From: Mariaggregatimicrobium sp964498785 | Lineage (GTDB): Bacteria; Zhuqueibacterota; Zhuqueibacteria; Thermofontimicrobiales; Thiofontviventaceae | Direction: 5' to 3' | Length of the DNA stretch: 64,000 nucleotides | Assembly (NCBI GenBank): GCA_964498785.1 | Contig: CAZCJL010000003.1 | Span: 62,001-126,000 of the forward strand | In this document: positions 7,856 through 15,707 of the stretch, in pieces | Layout: every line of letters starts with the position of its first letter | How positions within the stretch are numbered: position 1 is the stretch's first letter | Notes under the pieces: generated by a model | What the model was told of the DNA's origin: nothing | The model's database searches: none | What the model saw: the letters and a program-made list of their open reading frames with translations, nothing else | Made by a program: the position numbers and the translations under genes

Positions 7856-8972
7856 CTTTAACCTTTTTTAAAAAGCTTTTATCACCGTGTGGTGGCCTGA
7901 TACTTTCGCATTCAGCTAATTCCTGAAATAACATTTTTTCCTTTTCTGATAATTTTACAGGAGTCCATACAAGAATACGAACAAGTTGGTCGCCTTTCCG
8001 ATAATTGTTTAAGGTCGGAATCCCTTTCCCTTTCATTCGCAATATTTTTCCTGATTGCGTACCAGGTGCAATCGTCAATTTTCCTTTGCCATTTAGAGTT
8101 GGAATTTCGACATGATCTCCCAAAACAACCTGGCTAATACTTAAATATAAATCAAATAAAATATCGTCTCCATGTCGTTCGAATATTTCATGTTCGATTT
8201 CATCGATAAGAATAATCACATCACCTGCGGGGCCATTTTTAGGACCGATGTGCCCTTCACTGCGCAAAGTAATATAATTGCCTGAAGATACCCCTGCAGG
8301 TATTTTTACATTTATCGAACTCTCTCCTTTTATCCGACCTTCACCGCCGCAAGTGGAACACGGATCACCAATAATTGTACCTTCACCCTGACATTGCGAG
8401 CAAGTAACAATATTCACAAACTGACCAAATATCGAACGTGAAGCATGCCTTATTTCGCCAGTTCCTTTGCAATATGGGCATGTCACTGATTTTGAACCAG
8501 GTTTTGCTCCATTGCCATTGCATTCATGGCACTTAATGAATTTTTTTAATTTAATTTTTTTATTAACCCCGGCAGCAATTTCTTCCAAAGTTAGTTTTAA
8601 TCGTATTTGTAAATCAGATCCACGCTGCCTTTGCCCCCTTTTTTGAGATGTCGACCCAAAAAAATCACCAAAACCAAAACCTTCTGACATAAATGTACGC
8701 AAGGCATCTGATAAATCAAAATCAAATCCGCCAAATCCATCAAAATTACCTTGAGCGCCGGTATGTCCGAATCGATCATATCGTTGACGTTTTTGAGTGT
8801 CTTTCAATACTTCATACGCTTCGGAAGCTTCTTTGAATTTTTCTTCCGCTTCATTATTTCCCGGATTTTTATCCGGATGGTACTGCATGGCTAATTTTCT
8901 ATATGCTTTTTTTATTTCATCTGAACTTGCGTTTTTCGAAATTCCTAAAACCTCATAATAATCTCGTTTCAT
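7842..8972 (-). CDS. dnaJ: Chaperone DnaJ
   Basis: DnaJ delivers unfolded clients to DnaK and stimulates its ATPase. All domains are visible in 376 residues: a J domain (1 to 70) with the HPD triad in YHPDKNPGN, a Gly/Phe-rich linker (about 73 to 105), and a zinc-binding domain with four CxxCxGxG repeats (CHECNGNG, CPYCKGTG, CSQCQGEG, CSTCGGEG) around residues 148 to 214. The two C-terminal substrate-binding beta domains follow. It sits 36 bp downstream of grpE and two genes downstream of hrcA. The 3' end overlaps comEA by 14 bases. dnaK itself is not in the window. Confidence 0.97.
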   Translation of the reverse strand: MKRDYYEVLGISKNASSDEIKKAYRKLAMQYHPDKNPGNNEAEEKFKEASEAYEVLKDTQKRQRYDRFGHTGAQGNFDGFGGFDFDLSDALRTFMSEGFGFGDFFGSTSQKRGQRQRGSDLQIRLKLTLEEIAAGVNKKIKLKKFIKCHECNGNGAKPGSKSVTCPYCKGTGEIRHASRSIFGQFVNIVTCSQCQGEGTIIGDPCSTCGGEGRIKGESSINVKIPAGVSSGNYITLRSEGHIGPKNGPAGDVIILIDEIEHEIFERHGDDILFDLYLSISQVVLGDHVEIPTLNGKGKLTIAPGTQSGKILRMKGKGIPTLNNYRKGDQLVRILVWTPVKLSEKEKMLFQELAECESIRPPHGDKSFLKKVKDAFF

Positions 8973-9008
8973 TATCTAAACAATCCAATCAATAGTCTTC
9001 ATTTTCTC

Positions 9009-9560
9009 TTATTTACTAACAATAACTTTAGAATAGCGAATCACTTTCTCTTTGTACTTATACCCTTTTTGAGCCTCATCAATGATAATATTTGAATCAT
9101 GATCATTGGATTCCATTTGCATGACTGCTTCATGCAACTCCGGATCAAAATCTTTACCCTGTGCTTCTATAGGTGTAACGCCCTGTTTTTTTAAAACAGC
9201 CAAAAATTTTTGATGGACAATTTTCAATCCTTTATAGAATGAATCATCATTTTTTTCCTGTTCAATTTTCAGTGTTCTTTCAAAATCATCCAGGATAGGT
9301 AACATTTCTTGTACAAGATTTTGATTTGCGTGTTCTAAAAATTTTGAATAGTCTCTATCTTTTCGCTTTTTATAATTCTCAAACTCCGCAACTAATCTTA
9401 GATATTGATCTTTCAACTGATCAAATTCTTGTTTTAAACTTTCTAATTCTTTTTTATAATTATGTCTTTTTGTTGTTTTTTGAATATTTTCTTTTTTTTT
9501 CGTCTCTGCTTCTTTTTTTCCGGTCTTTTTCTCGTCCCTGCTTATATTTGTCATAACCAC
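9009..9560 (-). CDS. grpE: Nucleotide exchange factor GrpE
   Basis: GrpE releases ADP from DnaK. The 183-residue protein has a charged, lysine-rich N-terminal tail (1 to 35), a long coiled coil (about 36 to 90, LKQEFDQLKDQYLRLVAEFENYKKR) and the C-terminal beta-wing domain (about 115 to 180) with the family motifs FDPELHEAVMQ and GYKYKEKVIRYSKVIV. The annotated start is GTG at 9560, with GGAGG nine bases upstream; an ATG at 9554 is equally possible and changes nothing in the domains. It lies between hrcA (15 bp upstream) and dnaJ (36 bp downstream), the classic heat-shock order with dnaK missing. Confidence 0.96.
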   Translation of the reverse strand: MVMTNISRDEKKTGKKEAETKKKENIQKTTKRHNYKKELESLKQEFDQLKDQYLRLVAEFENYKKRKDRDYSKFLEHANQNLVQEMLPILDDFERTLKIEQEKNDDSFYKGLKIVHQKFLAVLKKQGVTPIEAQGKDFDPELHEAVMQMESNDHDSNIIIDEAQKGYKYKEKVIRYSKVIVSK

Positions 9561-9575
9561 CCTGCTGAACCTCCG

Positions 9576-10595
9576 TTATTTTTCAAAGAGGTTGTTAACC
9601 TCCTTCGCAATAAAATCAACTAATGATATCATTTTTGGATAATGCATTCTGGTTGGACCAATTACCCCAAGAGTACCTGACACACTGCCGATTCTATAGC
9701 TGGCGACTACTAAACTACAATTTTTCATTAATTCTTTTTTATTTTCCTTACCAATCGTTATCGTAATATTATCACTAGATTCTCTATCGTTAAAAACATG
9801 TATTAATATTTTTTTATTATCTAACAGCTCTAATATCTTGTATACTTTTTCATGATCAGCAAATTCCGGCTGGGTAATAATATTTTGAGCTCCGCTCAAG
9901 TGCATGTAATCATCTTCAAATACAAACAATTTATTTGCAGAATTTACAAAATAGTCTATTAATCCATCGTCTCCCTCACTAACGTCGCTCATTCGTTTAC
10001 CAATTGTGTCATTAATTTCTTGTAATGTCAAATTCTGCAAACGTTCATTAAGAATACGAGCAGTTTCATCTAATTTACTTTTAGGAATATCAGATGTTAC
10101 TTCCACTGTTATGGTCTTCACCAGACCAGATTCAATAGAAATAATGACCATTAAAATATTTTCACTAAGCTTGACAAGTTCTATTTTTTTAAACTTACCG
10201 CTAAAAAAACGGGGAGAAAGTGCAACTCCTAATAAATTAGATATCTTACATAATGCCTGACAGGATTTTTCAAGAATTTTATCAACATTCAGCGCTTCAT
10301 CGCCTATCTCTTGCTTGATCTGTTTCTTTTCCAGAACCGACAATTCTTCAATTTTCATAATCCCATCTACATAAAAGCGGTATCCCTTATCAGTCGGAAT
10401 TCTTCCAGCAGATACGTGTGGCTGCGTTATGAAACCTTTATCCTCAAGATCCATCATGACATTTCTTATCGTTGCCGGGCTATAATTATATTCTTTGGAC
10501 ACAGCACGAGAGCCAACAGGAGCTGCTTTTATAATAAATGTCTTGATAATCGAATCTAGTATCTGGATTTCTCTATTTGTTAATTCCTGTTCCAT
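9576..10595 (-). CDS. hrcA: Heat-inducible transcription repressor HrcA
   Basis: HrcA represses class I heat-shock genes by binding CIRCE operators and is kept active by GroEL. The 339-residue protein has an N-terminal winged helix (residues 1 to 70; SRAVSKEYNYSPATIRNVM is the recognition region and is followed by the wing), a GAF-like dimerisation segment and the C-terminal ending GVIGPTRMHYPKMISLVDFI, all typical. The ATG at 10595 opens on LTNREIQIL. It heads the hrcA-grpE-dnaJ run. I could not find the usual TTAGCACTC-N9-GAGTGCTAA operator in the 91 bp upstream, so autoregulation through a canonical CIRCE is not supported here. Confidence 0.95.
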   Translation of the reverse strand: MEQELTNREIQILDSIIKTFIIKAAPVGSRAVSKEYNYSPATIRNVMMDLEDKGFITQPHVSAGRIPTDKGYRFYVDGIMKIEELSVLEKKQIKQEIGDEALNVDKILEKSCQALCKISNLLGVALSPRFFSGKFKKIELVKLSENILMVIISIESGLVKTITVEVTSDIPKSKLDETARILNERLQNLTLQEINDTIGKRMSDVSEGDDGLIDYFVNSANKLFVFEDDYMHLSGAQNIITQPEFADHEKVYKILELLDNKKILIHVFNDRESSDNITITIGKENKKELMKNCSLVVASYRIGSVSGTLGVIGPTRMHYPKMISLVDFIAKEVNNLFEK

Positions 10596-10686
10596 CTATA
10601 AACATTGCATAATAGTTTAATAATTGATATGGTTATTAATAGTTGAAGATAATAATTTTTAACGCATTTGTCAAGAAAAATTTAAG

Positions 10687-11535
10687 TTAGTATTTTATAA
10701 ACCTTTGAATTGCAAGGATACTTCCAAACAATCCTAAAAATACACCCAATCCAAGTAATATCAAGTAGATTTCATCATTAATGACAATCAGGTCTTTGAT
10801 TTCAATATTTACTATTTTTAAGATGCCATATAAAATAGAGATTGCTAAACTTGATCCAATAATTCCTTGAAATAAGCCCTCAACTACAAAAGGACGTCTG
10901 ATAAAATGCTTGGTAGCCCCAACTAGTTTCATTATATTAATGATTTCCAATCGGGCTAATATTGTTAATTTAATTGTATTTGACACCAAGAACATTGACC
11001 CTAATAATAATAAACCGCCAATCGTTACAATAATAATAAAAGCAATATTAATGTATTTTTCAAAAGCAGCTAAAATATCCTGACGAAAGACTACATCATC
11101 AACGCCTTGCAATGCTCTTAGTTTTTCTATTATACTTTCTGCAAGTCTTGACGTACGATATTCCTTCATTAACGAAACTTGAAAAGAGCTTGGCAACGGA
11201 TTATTATCGAATATTTCAAATATATCTTGCTCGAATTGTTGTTTAAATATCTCGGCAGCTTTATCTTTCGATATATATTTAACGCTTTTTATTCCATCTA
11301 TTATTAATATTTTTTCTCGTAATTGTTCCGTATTTTCCAGGTCATAAGAATTATCAACAAAAACTTCGAGTTCGATTCTATCCTGAATAGAATCAACAAC
11401 TCGTTTCGAATTAATGGTAAATATGAGAAATACGCCATTTACTAGCAGAGAAAGAGTAATGATTGATATTGTAACCATTGTTGAAATTTTAGCGCGAAAC
11501 AATCCTGCAATTCCTTCTTTAATACTATAGAGCAT
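10687..11535 (-). CDS. ftsX: Cell division protein FtsX
   Basis: FtsX is the membrane partner of FtsE; the pair controls peptidoglycan hydrolases at the septum. The 282-residue protein has one N-terminal transmembrane helix (about 18 to 38), an extracytoplasmic domain (about 40 to 160) that begins with the typical VEVFVDN-like strand ELEVFVDN, and three C-terminal transmembrane helices (about 165 to 190, 215 to 240 and 255 to 275). This is the family topology. It follows ftsE by 31 bp. The start ATG at 11535 begins MLYSIKEGIAGL, as in other FtsX proteins. Confidence 0.94.
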   Translation of the reverse strand: MLYSIKEGIAGLFRAKISTMVTISIITLSLLVNGVFLIFTINSKRVVDSIQDRIELEVFVDNSYDLENTEQLREKILIIDGIKSVKYISKDKAAEIFKQQFEQDIFEIFDNNPLPSSFQVSLMKEYRTSRLAESIIEKLRALQGVDDVVFRQDILAAFEKYINIAFIIIVTIGGLLLLGSMFLVSNTIKLTILARLEIINIMKLVGATKHFIRRPFVVEGLFQGIIGSSLAISILYGILKIVNIEIKDLIVINDEIYLILLGLGVFLGLFGSILAIQRFIKY

Positions 11536-11566
11536 TTCTTTCCTTTATATATATCCTATATGGGTA

Positions 11567-12214
11567 TTACAATAATGTTCCGTTCTCAATTCGCACAACT
11601 CTTTTTCGAGGGCCGCCGACTAATTGATAATCATGGGTTGCCATCAGTACAGCAGTGCCTTTTACATTTATTTTCTCCAGCAGGCGCATTATTTCTTCTG
11701 TTGCAACTGGATCTAAATTTCCTGTTGGCTCATCTGCCAGCAAAATTATTGGTTCATTAACCAGCGCTCTGGCAATGGCAACTCGTTGTTGTTCTCCGCC
11801 AGATAAGTGAATGGGATTTTGATTTCTTTTATGGCTGAGCCCAACTTCTGCAAGTACGCGCAATACCCTCTTTTTTATTTCTCGCTTTTTAGCCCCGGTT
11901 ACCTGTAATACAAATGCCACATTATCATAAACTGACCGATCATACAAAAGTTTAAAATCTTGGAATATGATTCCAAGCTTTCTTCGTAACAATGGAATAT
12001 ATCTCTTTTTTATTTTTAATGAATTAAATTTTTCAACAATTACATGTCCAACGTTCGGGGTAATATCCATATATATCAATTTTAGAACAGTGCTTTTGCC
12101 AGCTCCTGAAGGTCCAATTAAGTAAACAAATTCACCGGGATTCGCCGTTAAATTTATAGAACGCAATCCCTCGCCATTTATATAGCGATAACTTACATTA
12201 TGAATTTGGACCAT
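11567..12214 (-). CDS. ftsE: Cell division ATP-binding protein FtsE
   Basis: An ABC-family ATPase of 215 residues that works with FtsX. The Walker A motif GPSGAGKST lies near residue 34, the Q-loop in IFQDF near residue 84, the ABC signature LSGGEQQRVAIARAL around residue 138, and Walker B ILLADEPTGNLDP around residue 158. An H-loop histidine (MATHDYQL) is near residue 193. The opening I-x-x-VSYRY is typical of FtsE. ftsX follows after 31 bp and the methyltransferase gene precedes it by 3 bp, so the genes are probably co-transcribed. Confidence 0.95.
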   Translation of the reverse strand: MVQIHNVSYRYINGEGLRSINLTANPGEFVYLIGPSGAGKSTVLKLIYMDITPNVGHVIVEKFNSLKIKKRYIPLLRRKLGIIFQDFKLLYDRSVYDNVAFVLQVTGAKKREIKKRVLRVLAEVGLSHKRNQNPIHLSGGEQQRVAIARALVNEPIILLADEPTGNLDPVATEEIMRLLEKINVKGTAVLMATHDYQLVGGPRKRVVRIENGTLL

Positions 12215-12217
12215 AAA

Positions 12218-12976
12218 TTATTCCTTTTTTAATACGAAATGAACACGAATAGACTTTTCTGAAGCTTTTTTAAACGAGAAATCATCAAAAGCTGAAACAA
12301 AATCAAATGATGATTTATTAATCGTATCAAGCAATTCATTAATGTAGTAAATTCGCTGTCGATGTTCTTCAATGAAGAGCATATCTGAATTATGAAAATT
12401 TATTTTAAATAAATTGGTATGAATTTTATTCGTTTTATCATAGCTGCTATGCCTGGTGTAACTGTACCCTGTTCCGCTGTTCTGATCAAAAAAATCATTA
12501 AAATATTTAATTGAATTATTTTCAGTACATATATCAAATATAAATAGTCCATTCGCATTTAATGAGTTATACGTGCATAATAAAATTTCTGAAATTTCCT
12601 CCAGCGTCATTATATAATTAATACTATCATACAAGCAAACAATTACATCTACAGGATTTTTTATTGCAAATTTCCTGACATCACCAACCCACACAGGGAG
12701 TTCGATTCTTTTTTTTCTGGCCTTTGTTATTGAATTATAGCAAAAATCAAAACCTGAAAGTTGGTAAGTATGTCTTCTTAATTGGTTCAGAAAATTTCCT
12801 GTTCCACAAGCAATGTCCATTATTTTTTCTGCTGATGGATTCCACTGATCAATAATTCTAATCACATAATGAGCCCATGTTTTGTAATCAACATGGGACA
12901 TTACCTCATCATAAATATGCGATAGTTTGCTATATGGCTCGACAATTTTTTCTTTTTTGTGCCAATTCAATACCAA
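12218..12976 (-). CDS. Class I SAM-dependent methyltransferase
   Basis: A 252-residue methyltransferase of unknown substrate. The glycine-rich SAM loop is DIACGTGNFL (about residue 54), the acidic end of strand 2 is in SGFDFCYN, and motif IV is DVIVCLYDSINY (about residue 105). This last segment resembles the small-molecule methyltransferases often annotated as methyltransferase type 11. The start is a TTG at 12976 preceded by AGAGG. It overlaps the 3' end of pdxA by 47 bases, and a second TTG two codons later is possible. ftsE follows after 3 bp. I cannot name the substrate. Confidence 0.8.
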   Translation of the reverse strand: MVLNWHKKEKIVEPYSKLSHIYDEVMSHVDYKTWAHYVIRIIDQWNPSAEKIMDIACGTGNFLNQLRRHTYQLSGFDFCYNSITKARKKRIELPVWVGDVRKFAIKNPVDVIVCLYDSINYIMTLEEISEILLCTYNSLNANGLFIFDICTENNSIKYFNDFFDQNSGTGYSYTRHSSYDKTNKIHTNLFKINFHNSDMLFIEEHRQRIYYINELLDTINKSSFDFVSAFDDFSFKKASEKSIRVHFVLKKE

Positions 12977-13955
12977 TATTTATGGCCTCTTTCATACTGG
13001 TTTCATTTGCAATCCATTTACCAGAAATATCAAAAGCTGTGCCATGATCCGGCGACACTCTTATAAAAGGCAGGCCTGCAGTAAAATTAACGCCCTTCCC
13101 AAAAGATTTCATTTTCAGGGGGATCAATCCTTGATCATGATACATCACAAGATATGCATCGTACTTGTTTTTATCAATTTTTGCAAATAAAGTATCTGCC
13201 GGAAACGGACCGGACACTTTTATCCCCTCGTTTTTCGCCTGCTCAATTGCCGGATTAATGTATTTGATCTCTTCAGTTCCAAATAAACCGTCTTCGCCGC
13301 CATGTGGGTTCAGGCTGGTCACAGCTATCTCCGGATCGCTAATCGTAAAATCATTTATTAAAGATAAGTAAATAATTTTTATTTTCCTATAAATATTATT
13401 CTTAGACAGCCTGGAAGCGACTTCTGAAATAGCGCAATGAGTCGTAACTAAGCCAACCCGAAAAAAGCCTGACATCAGCATCATCGCAAAATCGGATGAA
13501 TGAGTTAACTCTGCAAACATCTCTGTCTGACCGGGGTAATTTCTTCCGGCCAAAGATAATGCATATTTTGAGACTGGCCCGGTTACAACAACGTCAAGTA
13601 AATTTTGTTTAGCGCTTTCAATAGCATATTCAAGTGATACCGCAGCGGCTACACCGGCATCTCTGGTAAGTTTTCCGTATTCTATCGGAAGGCTTTGATT
13701 TTTAAACAAATCTAAAAGAAATAAATTATCTGTAGAATATTTTATTTCGGTAATATTATCAATCTCTCGGAAATTGAGCGGTAATTTAAGAGCTGACTTA
13801 ACACTATTAATTACAAAAGTGGAACCAATAATGACAAACTTACCGTTGTGTAATTTATCAAAATCAAAAAATGCTTTTAATATTACTTCCGTGGCGATCC
13901 CATTAAAATCTCCCATTGTAATACCAATTATAGGAACAAGCTGTTCTTTTTTCAT
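12930..13955 (-). CDS. pdxA: 4-hydroxythreonine-4-phosphate dehydrogenase
   Basis: PdxA oxidises 4-phosphohydroxythreonine in the DXP-dependent pyridoxal 5'-phosphate pathway, using NAD and a divalent metal. The 341-residue length is normal. Family motifs visible are GITMGDFNGIATEV at the N-terminus, VTGPVSKYAL around residue 139, the metal-binding histidine in TTHCAI (about 175), SLNPHGGEDGLFG (about 220), and MYHDQGLIPLKM and SPDHGTAFDISGK (about 280 to 320). It is 10 bp downstream of the sugar-kinase gene and overlaps the methyltransferase gene by 47 bases. No pdxJ is in the window. Confidence 0.95.
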   Translation of the reverse strand: MKKEQLVPIIGITMGDFNGIATEVILKAFFDFDKLHNGKFVIIGSTFVINSVKSALKLPLNFREIDNITEIKYSTDNLFLLDLFKNQSLPIEYGKLTRDAGVAAAVSLEYAIESAKQNLLDVVVTGPVSKYALSLAGRNYPGQTEMFAELTHSSDFAMMLMSGFFRVGLVTTHCAISEVASRLSKNNIYRKIKIIYLSLINDFTISDPEIAVTSLNPHGGEDGLFGTEEIKYINPAIEQAKNEGIKVSGPFPADTLFAKIDKNKYDAYLVMYHDQGLIPLKMKSFGKGVNFTAGLPFIRVSPDHGTAFDISGKWIANETSMKEAINIGIELAQKRKNCRAI

Positions 13956-13965
13956 AAATTTTTAG

Positions 13966-14958
13966 CTATTCTATATATTGAACAACATTTTTCAACGATT
14001 TTTTCAAAGAGTCAATTAATGGTTCATTCACATAAACGCCAGCTTTTTCAAATGCTAATATTGCAGCACCAATTGCTGGATCAAACTGAGGTTCCGAAAT
14101 TTCAATATTCCAGGAAAGTTCAAACAATTCTTTGCTTATTTCGTTAACTAACATTTCTTTTTGCTTGAACACGCTACCTATCAATGCAATTTTAATAGTA
14201 TCATCTGTGAAGCCTAACCGATAAGCGACAGCTTTTGCAAGTTTCCCCAATTCTTTACCAGCATTTTTAATAATCTGAAGAGAAACTGCATCATCATTTT
14301 TAGCTAATTCAAATACATTTAAAGCAAGTTCGGCAATTGCCACCCGATCAAATTTATTTTGGTAAATAAGCGGAATGATTTCTTCAATAGAATATAAATC
14401 CAATTTTGTTTCAAGCATATTTCTTAATTTCGTGCTTTCTCCTCGTCCATCCTGGTCTTTAAGCGCTGCCATAACAGCTTCACGTCCAATATAATATCCA
14501 CCGCCTTCATCACCTAATAAATATCCCCAACCTCCGGACCGAACTATTTTCCCTTTTTCGTTTTTACCAAAACAAATGCTCCCGGTTCCGGAAATTAAAA
14601 TTATCCCGGGGCAATTTCCAAAAGCTCCGGCAAGGGCAATTATCGCATCACTATCGACACTCAATTTCGATTTAAACTCAGTATCATCAAACAAAGCAGC
14701 TATCTTCTTTTGATCGCTTTTCCTGCCTGCTCCTGCTAATCCCAGAAAAAGCCATAGTACTTTATTCGTAGGGACATTGTTTTTTTTTAATAGCTTTGAA
14801 ATGAGACGTGTTAATTCCTGTTTTAATTTTTCTTCTCCCAAAGCCTGTAAGTTGGAACTTCCGCCACGTATTCGCGCGATAATTTCTCCTGTCCTTGAAA
14901 TAAGAACAGCTTCAGTTTTTGTCCCTCCTCCGTCAACGCCGATAACAAATTTATCCAT
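13966..14958 (-). CDS. BadF/BadG-type sugar kinase, probable N-acetylglucosamine kinase
   Basis: A 330-residue ASKHA-fold ATPase. The phosphate 1 loop is GVDGGGTKTEAVL (residues 7 to 19), the central catalytic region includes DSDAIIALAGAF (about 102), and the phosphate 2 loop is ILISGTGSICFG (about 121). GGWGYLLGDEGGGYYIGREA (about 143) is diagnostic of the N-acetylglucosamine kinase branch of the BadF/BadG/BcrA/BcrD family. The enzyme would phosphorylate an amino sugar such as GlcNAc with ATP. murQ, which acts on the N-acetylmuramic acid 6-phosphate branch of wall recycling, is present elsewhere in the window (36.4 kb). The gene is flanked by bioY (8 bp) and pdxA (10 bp). Confidence 0.85.
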   Translation of the reverse strand: MDKFVIGVDGGGTKTEAVLISRTGEIIARIRGGSSNLQALGEEKLKQELTRLISKLLKKNNVPTNKVLWLFLGLAGAGRKSDQKKIAALFDDTEFKSKLSVDSDAIIALAGAFGNCPGIILISGTGSICFGKNEKGKIVRSGGWGYLLGDEGGGYYIGREAVMAALKDQDGRGESTKLRNMLETKLDLYSIEEIIPLIYQNKFDRVAIAELALNVFELAKNDDAVSLQIIKNAGKELGKLAKAVAYRLGFTDDTIKIALIGSVFKQKEMLVNEISKELFELSWNIEISEPQFDPAIGAAILAFEKAGVYVNEPLIDSLKKSLKNVVQYIE

Positions 14959-14966
14959 AAATCCCT

Positions 14967-15566
14967 CTATTTAATGATTTGAAAATATTTTTTTAATTTT
15001 ATAAAAATATAAGATGCTAAAATTACTTTAACAATATCTCCTGGTAAAAATATGACAAATCCTGACCAAAGAGCTTTGATAAAAGTAAATTGTTTACCAA
15101 GTAATAAATTTATATTTATATATAGGAAGACAACACCAATAAAAAAAATGGTTAATGTGCTCATAAAATTAATACAGAATATTTTGTAAAAAGCTTTAGT
15201 CATCAATATGTTTTTATCATGAATTTTACCAACCATTGTTTGCCCGGCAAAACCAGAAATATATGCTGCAATCGGACATGAAAGCAGATATCCGAATGTT
15301 GGTTGAAAAATATAACCTAAGCCACCTCCATTTGCAAAGACCGGCAAACCTGTAAGCCCTATTGATAAATATAAAATCTGGCTTATCATGCCAAATTTTG
15401 AACCCAAAAAATTACCAGACAAAAGCACAAAAAACGTTTGTAATGTTATCGGAACATAAGGAAACGGAATTCGTATAAAAGCTCCAATTGCCGTAAGAGT
15501 TGTAAAAATGCTTGTATATATTATAATTTTTACTCTTGATTGAGAATTGGAAAGATTTTTTATTAT
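14967..15566 (-). CDS. bioY: BioY-family biotin transporter, apparent non-canonical start codon
   Basis: BioY is the substrate-binding S component of energy-coupling-factor biotin transporters. The family signature is seen as TAIGAFIRIPFPYVPITLQT, followed by FGMISQILYLSIGLTGLPVF, GGGLGYIFQPTFGYL and a final LPGDIVKVILA, with about six membrane helices. The only in-frame GTG (15428) falls inside the conserved domain and would delete the signature. Upstream the frame stays open to a TAG at 15572 to 15570 but contains no ATG, GTG or TTG. AAAGGAG ends near 15577, eight to nine bases before an ATA codon (15566), so I place the start at that ATA or the next one. A sequencing error is the alternative. 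No EcfA or EcfT genes are nearby. Confidence 0.8.
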   Translation of the reverse strand: MIKNLSNSQSRVKIIIYTSIFTTLTAIGAFIRIPFPYVPITLQTFFVLLSGNFLGSKFGMISQILYLSIGLTGLPVFANGGGLGYIFQPTFGYLLSCPIAAYISGFAGQTMVGKIHDKNILMTKAFYKIFCINFMSTLTIFFIGVVFLYININLLLGKQFTFIKALWSGFVIFLPGDIVKVILASYIFIKLKKYFQIIK

Positions 15567-15670
15567 TTGCTAATCTCCTTTATTTGCTCACATATTTGTG
15601 ATTCAAGACTATCTTAAGTTAAAAATACAAAATTAAATGATTAAAGTCAATTTCAAATTTAAATTTAGTC

Positions 15671-15699
15671 TTGATTTTAGTACATTGTTTTGATATATT
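15671..15699 (+). promoter_or_regulatory. Sigma-70-like promoter of the patatin/Omp85 gene
   Basis: TTGATT at 15671 to 15676 and TATATT at 15694 to 15699 are separated by exactly 17 bp. The expected transcription start would be about 15706, one or two bases before the ATG at 15708. No Shine-Dalgarno sequence precedes that ATG, so a leaderless transcript is predicted. This rests on consensus matching only, in a very AT-rich background where chance matches are common. Confidence 0.4.
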
Positions 15700-15707
15700 T
15701 ATCCGTT

